The position numbers and the translations under genes are program-made. This document shows, in pieces, positions 1 to 8,361 of a DNA stretch of 64,000 nucleotides. This stretch comes from Terriglobia bacterium (GTDB lineage Bacteria > Acidobacteriota > Terriglobia > Terriglobales > Acidobacteriaceae): assembly GCA_020072585.1 (NCBI GenBank), contig JAIQGL010000019.1, forward strand, positions 62,001 through 126,000, given 5' to 3'. The notes below the pieces were generated by a model. It was not told the DNA's origin. It did not search any database and saw only the letters and a list, made by a program, of their open reading frames with translations. Each line of letters opens with the position of its first letter. Within the stretch, counting starts at the first letter, position 1.

Positions 1-286
1 TTTGCGGCATATGAGCATCAATGGCGATGTTGTCCATTCCCGCGCGTTGCAACACGGCCCGCAAAATACCCATGTCAGTATTTCCGTGGACGGGAACGCC
101 ATCCATGCTGGCTTCAATGCCTAATATCTGGAGCGCGGCGCTACGGAAAGCAAAGTAGTGTACAGCGTCGCGGCTGTTGAGCAGGGTGCCGTCAATATCA
201 AACAGGTAGGCGTCAGCGGCGTCCCAGCGGAATCCAGGACGTACAAAGGCTCTTCCGCGGGCGGGATCTGGGAGCAGAGTTGGCAC
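1..286 (-). CDS. HAD-family hydrolase, N-terminal part (runs off left edge)
   Basis: The reverse strand reads openly from position 286 through the window edge and encodes the classic HAD motif I, YLFDIDGTLLNSRD, about 25 residues after a GTG start. The two aspartates of DxDGT are the nucleophile and acid/base of this phosphatase superfamily. The following helical residues fit a cap domain of the phosphoglycolate phosphatase/beta-phosphoglucomutase type. A TGA in frame at about 300 bounds the start, so GTG 286 is the best choice, although no clear Shine-Dalgarno is visible. Motifs II-IV are outside the window, so the substrate cannot be guessed. The family call is firm; the exact start is less so. 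Confidence 0.8.
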   Translation of the reverse strand, partial: MPTLLPDPARGRAFVRPGFRWDAADAYLFDIDGTLLNSRDAVHYFAFRSAALQILGIEASMDGVPVHGNTDMGILRAVLQRAGMDNIAIDAHMPQ

Positions 287-331
287 CTTGAGTTGGATTC
301 AGATACGGCCATCCATGGCCGCCGGGGCCCT

Positions 332-613
332 TTAGCGGACCAGTTTTTGTTTGTCCAGCACCGCCGGCTTTTCGCTGCGTACAGGACGGCGTCCGCCGTC
401 GCGCAGCTGGCGCACATCCAGCTTTAGCTCCGCGACGGTGCGGCTCAGCGTGTTACGGTGCATGCCCAGTTCACGGGCCGCCTTGCACTGGTTTCCCCGG
501 TTCTGCTGCAGGACGTTCATAATGAAGCGCTTTTTGAATTCACGCACGGCTTCAGAATAAAGAATACCGCTGCTATGCATCTGCGCTACGAGTGCTTCGA
601 GCTGGTCCTTCAC
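332..613 (-). CDS. Fis-type helix-turn-helix DNA-binding protein
   Basis: A 93-residue protein. Its C-terminal half carries a Fis/NtrC-like helix-turn-helix: QQNRGNQCKAARELGMHRNT followed by LSRTVAEL. The N-terminal part is helical, as in Fis, where it dimerises. There is no AAA+ domain, so it is a stand-alone DNA-binding protein rather than a sigma-54 activator. I chose GTG 613 because a good GGGAGA ribosome-binding site lies a few bases upstream; a TTG at 643 would add ten residues. It lies between the HAD gene and the cvpA-like gene on the same strand. The target genes are unknown, and the basic C-terminal tail (RRPVRSEK) may add nonspecific DNA affinity. Confidence 0.8.
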   Translation of the reverse strand: MKDQLEALVAQMHSSGILYSEAVREFKKRFIMNVLQQNRGNQCKAARELGMHRNTLSRTVAELKLDVRQLRDGGRRPVRSEKPAVLDKQKLVR

Positions 614-662
614 AGATTCTCCCTCACTTTCCAGATGCGCCAATCTTCAATCTTTTCTTTAC

Positions 663-1196
663 TTATTTGCTTGTCGCTCCCGGACTGGGCCCACCGCGGA
701 GCTTGATGATCCCGGCGCGAAACTTCTGGCGGACATCAGAAGGCGCCAGCCAGCTTGCGCCGTGTCCCGCCACTAGAAAATAACGTGCCAATTGTGAGCC
801 AGACAGCTCTTCTGACTCAGGGGCAAAAGCCGTGATCGCCATGACTCCGGCGGTCACAATCACCATTCCGCGAACAAAACCAAACGCTGCTCCCAGCGCG
901 CGATCCACTGAACGGAGTCCTGCTTCGTGAATCATCCAGCGGGCAATCCGGGCAATCGCACCCGCCAGCAGGACCACCGATACAAAAATCGTTAGAAACC
1001 CTGCCAAGTCCGCAAACGCCGGCAACTTGACATATTGCACAAACCACGGGGAGAGCTTGCCATAACCCCATGCCGCCAGCAGGAATCCCGCCACCGCTCC
1101 TGCCAGACAGATAATCTCAAAGAAAAACCCCTGCGCCGCCGCCAGCAGCGCCGAAAAAAGCATGATCACGAGGATGATCCAATCAAGCGCGTTCAT
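663..1196 (-). CDS. CvpA-family membrane protein
   Basis: 177 residues with four hydrophobic segments near 4-22, 27-45, 60-85 and 103-125, and the CvpA pattern of N-terminal MNALDWIIL, a Gly-rich second helix and RSVDRALGAAFGFVRG after the third. In E. coli CvpA is an inner-membrane protein linked to colicin V production and envelope stress. Here the gene follows purC with 12 bp between them. In E. coli cvpA neighbours purF, so the purine-gene association recurs. ATG 1196 is the start. The family assignment is good; the molecular function of the family is not settled. Confidence 0.85.
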   Translation of the reverse strand: MNALDWIILVIMLFSALLAAAQGFFFEIICLAGAVAGFLLAAWGYGKLSPWFVQYVKLPAFADLAGFLTIFVSVVLLAGAIARIARWMIHEAGLRSVDRALGAAFGFVRGMVIVTAGVMAITAFAPESEELSGSQLARYFLVAGHGASWLAPSDVRQKFRAGIIKLRGGPSPGATSK

Positions 1197-1208
1197 GCCA
1201 TCGGCAGC

Positions 1209-2123
1209 TCAACCGGCGGGCAACTCACGCCCCGCAAGAACTCTATATGCCTGGATGTATTTCTCGCTGGTCTTACGCGCCACATCCTCCGGCAAAGAGG
1301 GAGCAGGGGGTTGCTTGTTCCACTTGATCGCTTCCAGATAGTCGCGAACAAACTGCTTGTCGTATGACTCCTGCGCTTTGCCTGGCCGGTATGTTTCGGC
1401 TGGCCAGAAACGCGAGGAATCAGGCGTAAGGACTTCATCCGCAAGAATGAGGCCCTGCGATGTGTGGCCGAATTCAAATTTAGTATCAGCAATTATGATG
1501 CCGCGGCCTGCCGCATAGTCGGCTGCCGTTTTATAAATCTTTAACGTCAAATCGCGTAGTTTCTCTGCCAGCTCTTTTCCCGTCCGCTTGGCCATTTCTT
1601 CAAACGAGATGTTTTCATCGTGGCCGCTCAGCGCTTTGGTAGCCGGAGTAAAGATCGGCTCGGGCAGCTTGTCAGACTCCTTGAGTCCCGCAGGGAGTTT
1701 GATGCCGCACACCGCTCCGCTTTGCTGGTACTCCTTCCAGCCTGAGCCGGAAAGATAGCCCCGTGCCACGCATTCAATGTCGATCATCTGTGCCTTGCTC
1801 ACCAGCATGGAGCGTCCGCGAAGATCGTCAGCGTATTTCTTCAGCGCGTCAGGATACTCCTCCACCCGGGCCGTGACCAGATGGTTCTTCACCACGTCCT
1901 TCAGGAAATCAAACCAGAAGAGCGAAAGCTGTGTCAGCACCCGGCCCTTCTCCGGGATGCCCGTTGCCAGAACATAGTCAAACGCGGAGATCCTGTCCGT
2001 GGCAACAAACAGAAGATGTCCGTTCAAACTGTAAAGATCGCGCACCTTGCCACGCGCATGGAGTGTGAGTTCCGGGAAATCTGTCTGCAAAAGAATGCGG
2101 CTTTGTGTTGTTTCACTGGTCAT
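1209..2123 (-). CDS. purC: Phosphoribosylaminoimidazole-succinocarboxamide synthase (SAICAR synthase)
   Basis: 304 residues covering the whole SAICAR synthase fold. The enzyme condenses CAIR with aspartate using ATP, in de novo purine synthesis in the cytoplasm. Diagnostic stretches are GKVRDLYSL and [13 protein letters not shown] near the N-terminus, the [16 protein letters not shown] block, and [10 protein letters not shown] followed by [15 protein letters not shown]. The length matches the longer ADE1-like form rather than the ~237-residue E. coli type. The ATG at 2123 sits about 20 nt downstream of the predicted transcription start of a near-consensus promoter. The cvpA-like gene follows closely and is probably cotranscribed. 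Confidence 0.97.
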   Translation of the reverse strand: MTSETTQSRILLQTDFPELTLHARGKVRDLYSLNGHLLFVATDRISAFDYVLATGIPEKGRVLTQLSLFWFDFLKDVVKNHLVTARVEEYPDALKKYADDLRGRSMLVSKAQMIDIECVARGYLSGSGWKEYQQSGAVCGIKLPAGLKESDKLPEPIFTPATKALSGHDENISFEEMAKRTGKELAEKLRDLTLKIYKTAADYAAGRGIIIADTKFEFGHTSQGLILADEVLTPDSSRFWPAETYRPGKAQESYDKQFVRDYLEAIKWNKQPPAPSLPEDVARKTSEKYIQAYRVLAGRELPAG

Positions 2124-2148
2124 GGCAGAAATTCGTGGGCGAGGACGT

Positions 2149-2176
2149 ATTCTAGCCGCTCAACTTTTTTTGTCAA
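2149..2176 (-). promoter_or_regulatory. Sigma-70 promoter of purC
   Basis: On the minus strand TTGACA (2176-2171), a 16-bp spacer and TAGAAT (2154-2149). The -35 is perfect and the -10 differs from consensus at one base. Transcription would start near 2142 and give a leader of about 20 nt before the purC ATG. No PurR-like operator was recognised. Confidence 0.75.
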
Positions 2177-2562
2177 CCGTGGAAATGACGGATTCAATCG
2201 GCCGGCAGAAATGTATCGCACGAAAAGAAGTTGAGAAATACACAAGCCATGAAACCCGCATGGCGCAAGAGGTTTATCGCATTGATTTTCGTTTGACTTT
2301 GTAGTACCCGTTTCTAAAAATTAAACGCGCACCCAAAAAATATTTCTTGCGGCGTTAAAAATACCAGCCGCTGATGTCCGCTGGGCAACACATTGAGCAC
2401 CACAAGCGGCCATGCTTCGCCGCGATTTTATGGACGCTAAGAAGTTCCTTAAAATACGAAGAAACAGGCGCGAGGCGGCAAAATGTCGCCACGCCTGGTC
2501 TTGAAATCCTGCGCTTACTCCGTTCCCCGTGGTTCAAGGTATTTGTTTTTTGCTTCGCGCGA
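2177..2562. other. Intergenic region, 386 bp, no gene seen
   Basis: The stretch between the purC promoter and the L,D-transpeptidase stop is AT-richer than its surroundings around 2290-2350. No open frame with a plausible start and codon use was found on either strand. No tRNA and no clear terminator hairpin with a U-tract was seen. Overlapping open frames here are extensions of antisense frames of the neighbouring gene. Confidence 0.5.
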
Positions 2563-3060
2563 CTATGGCCGTATTTCCACGCGCGTGCCCACGGGGACCA
2601 ACTTCCATATCTCTTCAATCTCCGCGTTGGTAACCGCGATGCACCCATCCGTCCAGTCGGTTTGCCTGTGCAGCGGACCCAGGTACGCAAAAGGCTTGGC
2701 CAGGCCATGGATCATGATTGCCCCGCCGGGCCTTGCTCCAAGACTTGCCGCTCGCTGGCGGTCAGCCGCGCTGGGGTAGGAGATATGAAGTGACAGGTGG
2801 AACTGGCTCTGCGGATTTTTTGCGTCGATGGTGTAGCTGCCTTCCGGGGTCCTATGGTCGCCTTCTGTACGCTTCGGCCCGGCAGGCACCGTCCCGAGAG
2901 CGACCTTGTAAGTCTTCAGGATTGTGTCTCCGCTCAGCAGCGTCATGGTGCGGGTGGATTTTACGATGACGATCTTATCGGCCCTGGGGATATTGGTTGC
3001 CCGCGCGCAAGGCAGTCCCATCAGCAGCGCGATCAATAGAGATACGTTGCGAAGGCGCAT
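2563..3060 (-). CDS. L,D-transpeptidase (YkuD domain), exported
   Basis: 165 residues. A signal peptide (MRLRNVSLLIALLMGLPCARA) is followed by a YkuD catalytic domain from about residue 30. The active-site region contains H118 (IMIHGL) and the WTDGCIAVTN motif with the nucleophilic cysteine at C140. The usual HxxS before the Gly-Cys is replaced by a W-T-D version, which I know from YafK-like family members. It should act in the periplasm on peptidoglycan or lipoprotein cross-links. ATG 3060 precedes a good signal sequence. It lies 18 bp downstream of the smc stop and is probably read from the same transcript. Confidence 0.9.
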   Translation of the reverse strand: MRLRNVSLLIALLMGLPCARATNIPRADKIVIVKSTRTMTLLSGDTILKTYKVALGTVPAGPKRTEGDHRTPEGSYTIDAKNPQSQFHLSLHISYPSAADRQRAASLGARPGGAIMIHGLAKPFAYLGPLHRQTDWTDGCIAVTNAEIEEIWKLVPVGTRVEIRP

Positions 3061-3078
3061 GGACCTGTTTCTGAACGG

Positions 3079-6000
3079 CTAGGCCGATGCCGCCCGCGGC
3101 ATTTCGCTTTCCATGCCAAACTTTACTGAAACAATCTTCGATACGCCCGGCTCCTGCATGGTCACGCCATACATCACCGGAGCAATCGACATTGTCTTTT
3201 TGCTGTGCGTGATGATGATGAACTGCGTTTGCACCGCCATCTCTCTGATCAATTCGGTAAAGCGCCCGATGTTGGCTTCGTCCAGCGGCGCATCCACTTC
3301 GTCCAGGATGCAGAATGGGCTGGGCTGATACTGGAAGATCCCGACCAGCAATGACAGCGCTGTCAGGGCCTTCTCTCCGCCAGAGAGTAAGAGCACGTTC
3401 TGCAGCTTCTTGCCCGGAGGCGAAGCCACAACGTCGATTCCGCTCTCGGCAGTGTTCAGTTCGTCGGTCAGCCGCATAAAGGCCTGGCCGCCGCCAAACA
3501 GCTTACGGAACGTAAACTGGAAATTCTCATTGATCCGGTCAAAAGCTTCCTGGAATTTCTGCCGTGAGAACTCGTCAATCTCCTTGATGGTGGCCTGCGT
3601 GTTCTCGATTGAATCCAGCAGGTCCTTGCGCTGCGTCTCCAGGAACTGGTGGCGCGTCTCGGTTTCTTTGAACTCTTCCAGCGCCATCATGTTGACCGGG
3701 CCCATATTGTCCAGCTTCGTGCGCATCTCGCGATACGCAGTCTCTTCCGCCGTGAGTTGCTCGCCTTCAACCATCAGGATCTCAGTGTTTGCGCGCAGCT
3801 CGTCAGCGCTGATGCCCAGCTCGTTCAGGCACGATTCAGCCATGTGGGCAAGATCAGATTGCAGCTTGGCCAGCTGTGTGCCGAGTTCACTCTTGCGCTC
3901 GCGTGCGGCGTCCAGTTCAAAGCGCGCCACCTTCAGTTCCTGGTCAATTTCCGCGATGCGCGCCCGCACCCGCTCTGACTCGTGCTGCAACTGTACTCCG
4001 GTGGCTTCTGCCGCGGCCTTTTCCGCGCTCAGGGCTTCCAGCCGTTCGGCAATCTGTACGTTCTCCGCTTCGCGCTGGACTTTCTCTGCCGCCGCCGAGT
4101 GGATCTGCGTCTGCAATGACTCAACGCGCTTCGCCGCTTCAGTGGAGAGAGACTCAATCCGTTCCAGCGCCGATGCCGCCGTCCTGCGCCGCTCTTCCAC
4201 CACGGCCAGATGCGCCGCTGCCAGGGAAGCGCTCTGGGCCGCTTCGTCGCGGGCGGTCTTCAACTCCACGACCTGTTGCTGCGCCGCCTTCATTTCATCT
4301 TCCAGGGTCTGGCGCTTCTGTTCCAGAGCTTCCGCCTGTTCGCGTTTTTCCGCGACGACAATCTCTTTCTCGTTCCGCTCGGAGCGCGTACGTTCGATCT
4401 CCAGACGATAAGTGTTCAGTCGTTGTTCCGTGCGCGCCAGTTCAGTTTCCATCTGTTTGAGCGCATGGTCTGAGGTCAGCGCCTGTTTTTCCGCTTCGCG
4501 GCGCTCTTCCTCAAGGTTACCCAGCAGTTTGCCCAGTTCCACCAATTCGCGCCCCAGTGTACCGACGCGCGCTTGCTCGTTCTGAATGGCCGCTTCCAGT
4601 TCGGAGGCGATTTTTCCAACTTCACGCAGCTCGCGCTTCAGGGAGAGAGGGCCTTCCTTGCGCTGCTTGCCGCCGGTGACGGTCACGTTGTGAAAGCACT
4701 CGCCGGTGGCGGAGAGGAAATATGCGTCAGGATTTTCCAGCGCCAGGTTGCGGGCGATGCTGGCGTCCGCGGTGATGTAGCCATCGCGCAGCTTGGGCAG
4801 GACCACTTCCAGCGAGCGCCCAAAGCCATCCAGCACGCGTATGCAGTTTTTGAGCGATATTAGCTCTTCATGCCGATCTGAAGTCGGCGCGGGCGTGTCA
4901 CTGGCGGCAAAAGAAAATTTGGCTTGCGCATCTTCCGGGTGCACCAGGAAGGTCGCGCGCCCATCCACGTCCGATTGCAGCAGCCGCATGCCTTCATTGG
5001 CTGAATCCCACGATTTCACTACAACGTAGTTCAGTTCGTCGCGCAGAAATTCTTCCACCACACCTTCGTAGCGGGTCTCGACTTCAAGAAAGTCGGCCAG
5101 CACGCCGGCCGGGGTAAAGCCGTTGCCCACGGCGTTTGACTGGAACAGACGCTTTACTGATTCCGTGGAATAGCCGTGCTCATTGATGACCGATTCCAGC
5201 GAACTCTTCTTGCCCAGCGCCGTGGCGTATTCAGCGCGCAACGTATCCAGGTTGCGCTTGCCCTCTTCTTCCTCTTTGCGCTTGCTTTCAATCTGGCCGC
5301 GGACCTCTCCGATGCGCGTCCCCAGCGCCGCGGCGGTCTGCGTAATGGTTTCAAACTCAAAAGCGATCTGCCCGCGCTTGCCGCCAAAGCTCTCAATGTC
5401 TACCTGGGCGGCGGATGCTTCACGCTCCAGGCGGAGCGCTTCGCGCTCCAGCGCCGTCAAGTGCTCGTCCATCTGGATGACCTGATTACGCACCTGCGCG
5501 GCGGAAGCCATGGCTTGCATTACGCTCTGGCGCCGCGCTTCCTGCTGCCGCTCCAGGTCGGAGAGCGCCGTGGCTGCGTCCTGTGAAGACTGCTGGGCCG
5601 AACGCCATGCATGCTGCGCCGTAGCAACCTCTTCCGCGGCGGATTCGGCAAACCGGCGGTTGTCCTGGACTTCCTGAAGCAGTGAAAGCAATTGCGCCTG
5701 GGCGCGCTCCAGCTCCGCATGGGCCGCAGCGGACCTGGCATCCAACTCCGCGCAGCGTTCCTGATTGGCCCCACGACGCGAGATGGCACGCTCGGTCTCA
5801 ACCGCCAGTGCATTCATCGTCTGGCTGTTGTGCGCGATCTCGCTTTCGATCGCGTATCCGCGCTGCGTTCGCTCCGCATGCTCCGTTTCCTTGGTCTCGA
5901 CCGATTCGGCCTGGCCGCGAATCTCCTCGCCCACGGCCTCCAGCGATGCGGTCAGGCCAGTCTCATCCCGGCCCATCTGGGCGAATTTGCTGGCCAGCAC

Positions 6001-7032
6001 CACGCGCAGTTTTTCTTTCATCTCATCGCGCAGGCGGGCATAGCGCTCAGCCTTGGAAGCCTGACGCTTGAGCGAGTTCATCTGCCGCGTGACTTCGTCA
6101 AAAATGTCATTGATGCGCGCCAGATTGAGACGCGATTGCTCCAGCCGCGCCTCCGCCAGCCGCTTCTTGGTCTTGAATTTGGTGATACCGGCGGCCTCTT
6201 CGATAATCGAGCGGCGATCATGCGGCTTGCTGCTCAGGATCTGGCCAATGCGGCCCTGTTCAATGATGGCGTATGACTCCGGCCCCAGGCCGGTGCCCAT
6301 AAAGATGTCCTGGATATCGCGCAAGCGGCAGAGCTTGCCGTTCAGCAGGTATTCACTCTCGCCAGTGCGGAACAACCGCCGCGTTACCATGATCTCGCCC
6401 TTGGCGAATACCACGGGCTTGAACTTGCGCCGGCGGATCTTCAGCACCACGGCGCCGGCTGTCTGCGCGGCTTCAGCATTGCCTTCCATGGCCGCCGATT
6501 GCGGCGTTTCTGTTGGGGTTTCTGATTCCGTTTGCGCCGCTTCTTGCGGGTCTTCACTGGCTGCGTCAAGGCCTTCACCTTGGGCGGCCTCGCCTTCCAT
6601 GCCTTCTTTCCAGTCGAGCGGTCCCGGCTGCACCTCGGCTATGTGAGCTTCAGTTGATTCGGCCGCAGACGAGCGGACAGAAGCCTCGTCCCAGTCGTCC
6701 TGGCCGGGCATGTCGTCCTGAATATCGATTTCCGGCTCGCCGCTTATCTGTCCGTCATAAATCTGGGGATCGATCAGCGTAAGCGAAACCTCAGCCATTC
6801 CCGTGGGCTTGCGCTCGCGGGTGCCCGCGAAAATCACATCTTCCATGCGCACGCCACGCAGGCTCTTGGCCGATTGTTCACCCAGCACCCAGGAAATAGC
6901 GTCAGAGATGTTCGACTTCCCGCACCCGTTGGGCCCCACCACGGCGGCAATGCCTTCGCCGGGGAACTTCAGCTCCGTGCGATCACAGAAGGACTTGAAT
7001 CCGAGGATCTGCAGCTTCTTAAGTTTGAGCAA
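3079..7032 (-). CDS. smc: Chromosome segregation protein SMC
   Basis: 1317 residues with the full SMC architecture: head N-part with Walker A GPNGCGKSN (33-41), long coiled coils, a hinge near 540-680, and a C-terminal head with signature LLSGGEKALTALSLL and Walker B FCILDEVDAPLDE. It is an ATP-driven DNA loop-extruding condensin that acts with ScpA/ScpB, which are not in this window. About 110 extra, mostly acidic residues (roughly 92-205) interrupt the N-terminal head before MVTRRLFRTGESEYLLNG. Typical bacterial SMC is ~1190 residues, so this insert explains most of the extra length. The start is TTG 7032, preceded by a GGAG ribosome-binding site. Confidence 0.97.
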   Translation of the reverse strand: MLKLKKLQILGFKSFCDRTELKFPGEGIAAVVGPNGCGKSNISDAISWVLGEQSAKSLRGVRMEDVIFAGTRERKPTGMAEVSLTLIDPQIYDGQISGEPEIDIQDDMPGQDDWDEASVRSSAAESTEAHIAEVQPGPLDWKEGMEGEAAQGEGLDAASEDPQEAAQTESETPTETPQSAAMEGNAEAAQTAGAVVLKIRRRKFKPVVFAKGEIMVTRRLFRTGESEYLLNGKLCRLRDIQDIFMGTGLGPESYAIIEQGRIGQILSSKPHDRRSIIEEAAGITKFKTKKRLAEARLEQSRLNLARINDIFDEVTRQMNSLKRQASKAERYARLRDEMKEKLRVVLASKFAQMGRDETGLTASLEAVGEEIRGQAESVETKETEHAERTQRGYAIESEIAHNSQTMNALAVETERAISRRGANQERCAELDARSAAAHAELERAQAQLLSLLQEVQDNRRFAESAAEEVATAQHAWRSAQQSSQDAATALSDLERQQEARRQSVMQAMASAAQVRNQVIQMDEHLTALEREALRLEREASAAQVDIESFGGKRGQIAFEFETITQTAAALGTRIGEVRGQIESKRKEEEEGKRNLDTLRAEYATALGKKSSLESVINEHGYSTESVKRLFQSNAVGNGFTPAGVLADFLEVETRYEGVVEEFLRDELNYVVVKSWDSANEGMRLLQSDVDGRATFLVHPEDAQAKFSFAASDTPAPTSDRHEELISLKNCIRVLDGFGRSLEVVLPKLRDGYITADASIARNLALENPDAYFLSATGECFHNVTVTGGKQRKEGPLSLKRELREVGKIASELEAAIQNEQARVGTLGRELVELGKLLGNLEEERREAEKQALTSDHALKQMETELARTEQRLNTYRLEIERTRSERNEKEIVVAEKREQAEALEQKRQTLEDEMKAAQQQVVELKTARDEAAQSASLAAAHLAVVEERRRTAASALERIESLSTEAAKRVESLQTQIHSAAAEKVQREAENVQIAERLEALSAEKAAAEATGVQLQHESERVRARIAEIDQELKVARFELDAARERKSELGTQLAKLQSDLAHMAESCLNELGISADELRANTEILMVEGEQLTAEETAYREMRTKLDNMGPVNMMALEEFKETETRHQFLETQRKDLLDSIENTQATIKEIDEFSRQKFQEAFDRINENFQFTFRKLFGGGQAFMRLTDELNTAESGIDVVASPPGKKLQNVLLLSGGEKALTALSLLVGIFQYQPSPFCILDEVDAPLDEANIGRFTELIREMAVQTQFIIITHSKKTMSIAPVMYGVTMQEPGVSKIVSVKFGMESEMPRAASA

Positions 7033-7458
7033 CTTCCTACTCCTTCAGGAATGGCCAATCCTCGCACGACTGTGGCTGAGCAGGTGCGAAATTTCTGATA
7101 TTTTCCTCGGGTTCTCACCGGCTGGAGTAGATAACCCGCGTTCCAGCTAATGTATCCAGAGAGTAACCCGTGGTCAAGAGTATAGCCCACAATATCTTGT
7201 GGATAAACGGACCAGACCACAGTATGTCGCACCGCTTGTGCAGCTATTGGCCAAACCACTCCTGTGAGGGTTTATAAGAGGACGGAAGAATCGCGAGAGC
7301 TACTCAAACTGTAGCGCTTTTGGTGCAACCAGACAAGATGGATTCAGACGCGAATTGGTACACCAGAGTGCAAGGGGCTAAAGGATTAAGGCGACCGCCT
7401 GAACACTAGAACGATCGCCCATTATCTGCAAATACTGCTATCGTGCAAAACCTATGAA
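7033..7458. other. Intergenic region upstream of smc, 426 bp
   Basis: No gene was recognised. On the minus strand it supplies the smc ribosome-binding site (GAAGGAG ahead of TTG 7032). It also contains one perfect DnaA-box nonamer, TGTGGATAA at 7198-7206 on the plus strand. A single box without clustering or an AT-rich unwinding region does not make an origin. Confidence 0.5.
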
Positions 7459-7638
7459 TCAAAGCCAGCCATGGCTTTCCAGTTTTTCACGGACCGTACG
7501 TTCGCGGACCGTAGGATTGTGCTGGAATGCATCGCCATCAGCCTCGGCGTCCTGATTGGCCCTCGTCCGCAGGGTTCTTCTCATTTGCAGAATCATCACG
7601 AACACTGCCAGCGGCAAAAGCAAGCTAATCCAAAACAT
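7459..7638 (-). CDS. Small single-pass membrane protein (59 aa)
   Basis: A frame of 59 residues starts at ATG 7638 behind a perfect AGGAGG five bases upstream, the strongest ribosome-binding site in this part of the window. Residues 2-18 (FWISLLLPLAVFVMILQ) form one membrane helix. An RRTLRTR basic stretch follows, which predicts a cytoplasmic C-terminus, and then a polar tail ending in HGWL. It lies 44 bp downstream of the small secreted protein gene on the same strand and is probably cotranscribed. I do not recognise a family. The RBS and the membrane-helix/positive-inside pattern argue that it is real. Confidence 0.6.
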   Translation of the reverse strand: MFWISLLLPLAVFVMILQMRRTLRTRANQDAEADGDAFQHNPTVRERTVREKLESHGWL

Positions 7639-7682
7639 AAATTCCTCCTGAAAAAGGGCAGAACGGCAAAAAGCAGTGGGGA

Positions 7683-8138
7683 CTAGTATTTGAATCGGGG
7701 TGTGTCTTGCCTCCCGCTGAATGACAATCCCTCCAGTGGGATCACCTGGGGCTGAGCAGGCTGACGCATGGCCAGCTCTTCTCCCACGACCTCAATGACC
7801 TGGGTATGTTTTTCAATCCATATCTGGGTAAGGCGCTGGCGCTTTTTCTCGCGATGGAACACCAGCTTGCTGGATGGCAAAGGACCTTCGGTTTCAACGG
7901 CCCGGGTCACCAGAGAGGCCACAATGTGGGTTGTCTTGGTATCGCGGAGCGCCAGCAAGCCGGGCCCCACAAGAATGAATTGATAGCGGCCGGGCCGGAA
8001 TGCCCTGTCGCCTATATTGAACGTGAACGGCACGGTGGCCGTGACAACATCATAAGTGCGAGCTTGCGCCGCGGACGGCAAGAAGAATGCCGCGAACGAC
8101 ATTGCAAGCAATGCCGACTGCAAGAAACGTTTCATCAT
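7683..8138 (-). CDS. Small exported protein of a type common in Acidobacteriota
   Basis: 151 residues with a clear signal peptide (cleavage after about residue 26, SAAQA-RT). The mature part begins VVTATVPFTFNIGDRAFRPG, a beta-rich pattern I associate with small secreted proteins common in Acidobacteriota, whose function is unknown to me. No cysteines or catalytic signature stand out. It follows a candidate sigma-54 promoter (8213-8228) and a 12-bp inverted repeat, just downstream of a sigma-54 activator gene, which suggests local control. The product is probably periplasmic or surface-located. Confidence 0.75.
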   Translation of the reverse strand: MMKRFLQSALLAMSFAAFFLPSAAQARTYDVVTATVPFTFNIGDRAFRPGRYQFILVGPGLLALRDTKTTHIVASLVTRAVETEGPLPSSKLVFHREKKRQRLTQIWIEKHTQVIEVVGEELAMRQPAQPQVIPLEGLSFSGRQDTPRFKY

Positions 8139-8212
8139 GTTCTCTACCTTCTACTGGGCACGGATCAACCGTGGATTTGGTACAGCTGCAAGGGGGTGTT
8201 GACTTTGTAGAA

Positions 8213-8228
8213 AGCAGATGAAGTGCCA
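8213..8228 (-). promoter_or_regulatory. Candidate sigma-54 (-24/-12) promoter
   Basis: On the minus strand TGGCAC at 8228-8223 and CTGCT at 8217-8213, with the GG and GC doublets exactly 12 bases apart as sigma-54 requires. Mismatches to TGGCACGN4TTGCW are T for G at position 7 and C for T in the first base of the -12 block. The predicted start is near 8203, 65 nt upstream of the secreted protein gene. The adjacent activator gene strengthens the call. Confidence 0.5.
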
Positions 8229-8286
8229 GAGTGTGAGCTCTGCTCATTGCTTTGTATTTCAGCAACTTGCGCCGGGGAAGAACTGC

Positions 8287-8333
8287 AAGTCGCTCACGTT
8301 ATCTCGTTAGTTGCGAAATTTCGTGAGCGACTT
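8287..8333. promoter_or_regulatory. 12-bp perfect inverted repeat, candidate activator site
   Basis: AAGTCGCTCACG (8287-8298) and its exact reverse complement CGTGAGCGACTT (8322-8333), separated by 23 bp. The centre is about 85 bp upstream of the -24/-12 element and 50 bp downstream of the activator gene's stop, the usual distance for an upstream activating sequence. It has no following T-run, so a terminator is less likely. Confidence 0.5.
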
Positions 8334-8361
8334 CTCGCGAGTTTAGCGCGTGGAAGAGAAT

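Noticed and set aside
3410-4411. A 333-codon plus-strand frame opposite smc
   Set aside because: Ser/Arg-rich composition typical of the antisense of coiled-coil codons, with no conserved motif and no start context.
7198-7206. Perfect DnaA-box nonamer upstream of smc
   Set aside because: Only one box, with no cluster, no AT-rich unwinding region and no dnaA or gidA nearby, so it is not evidence for an origin.
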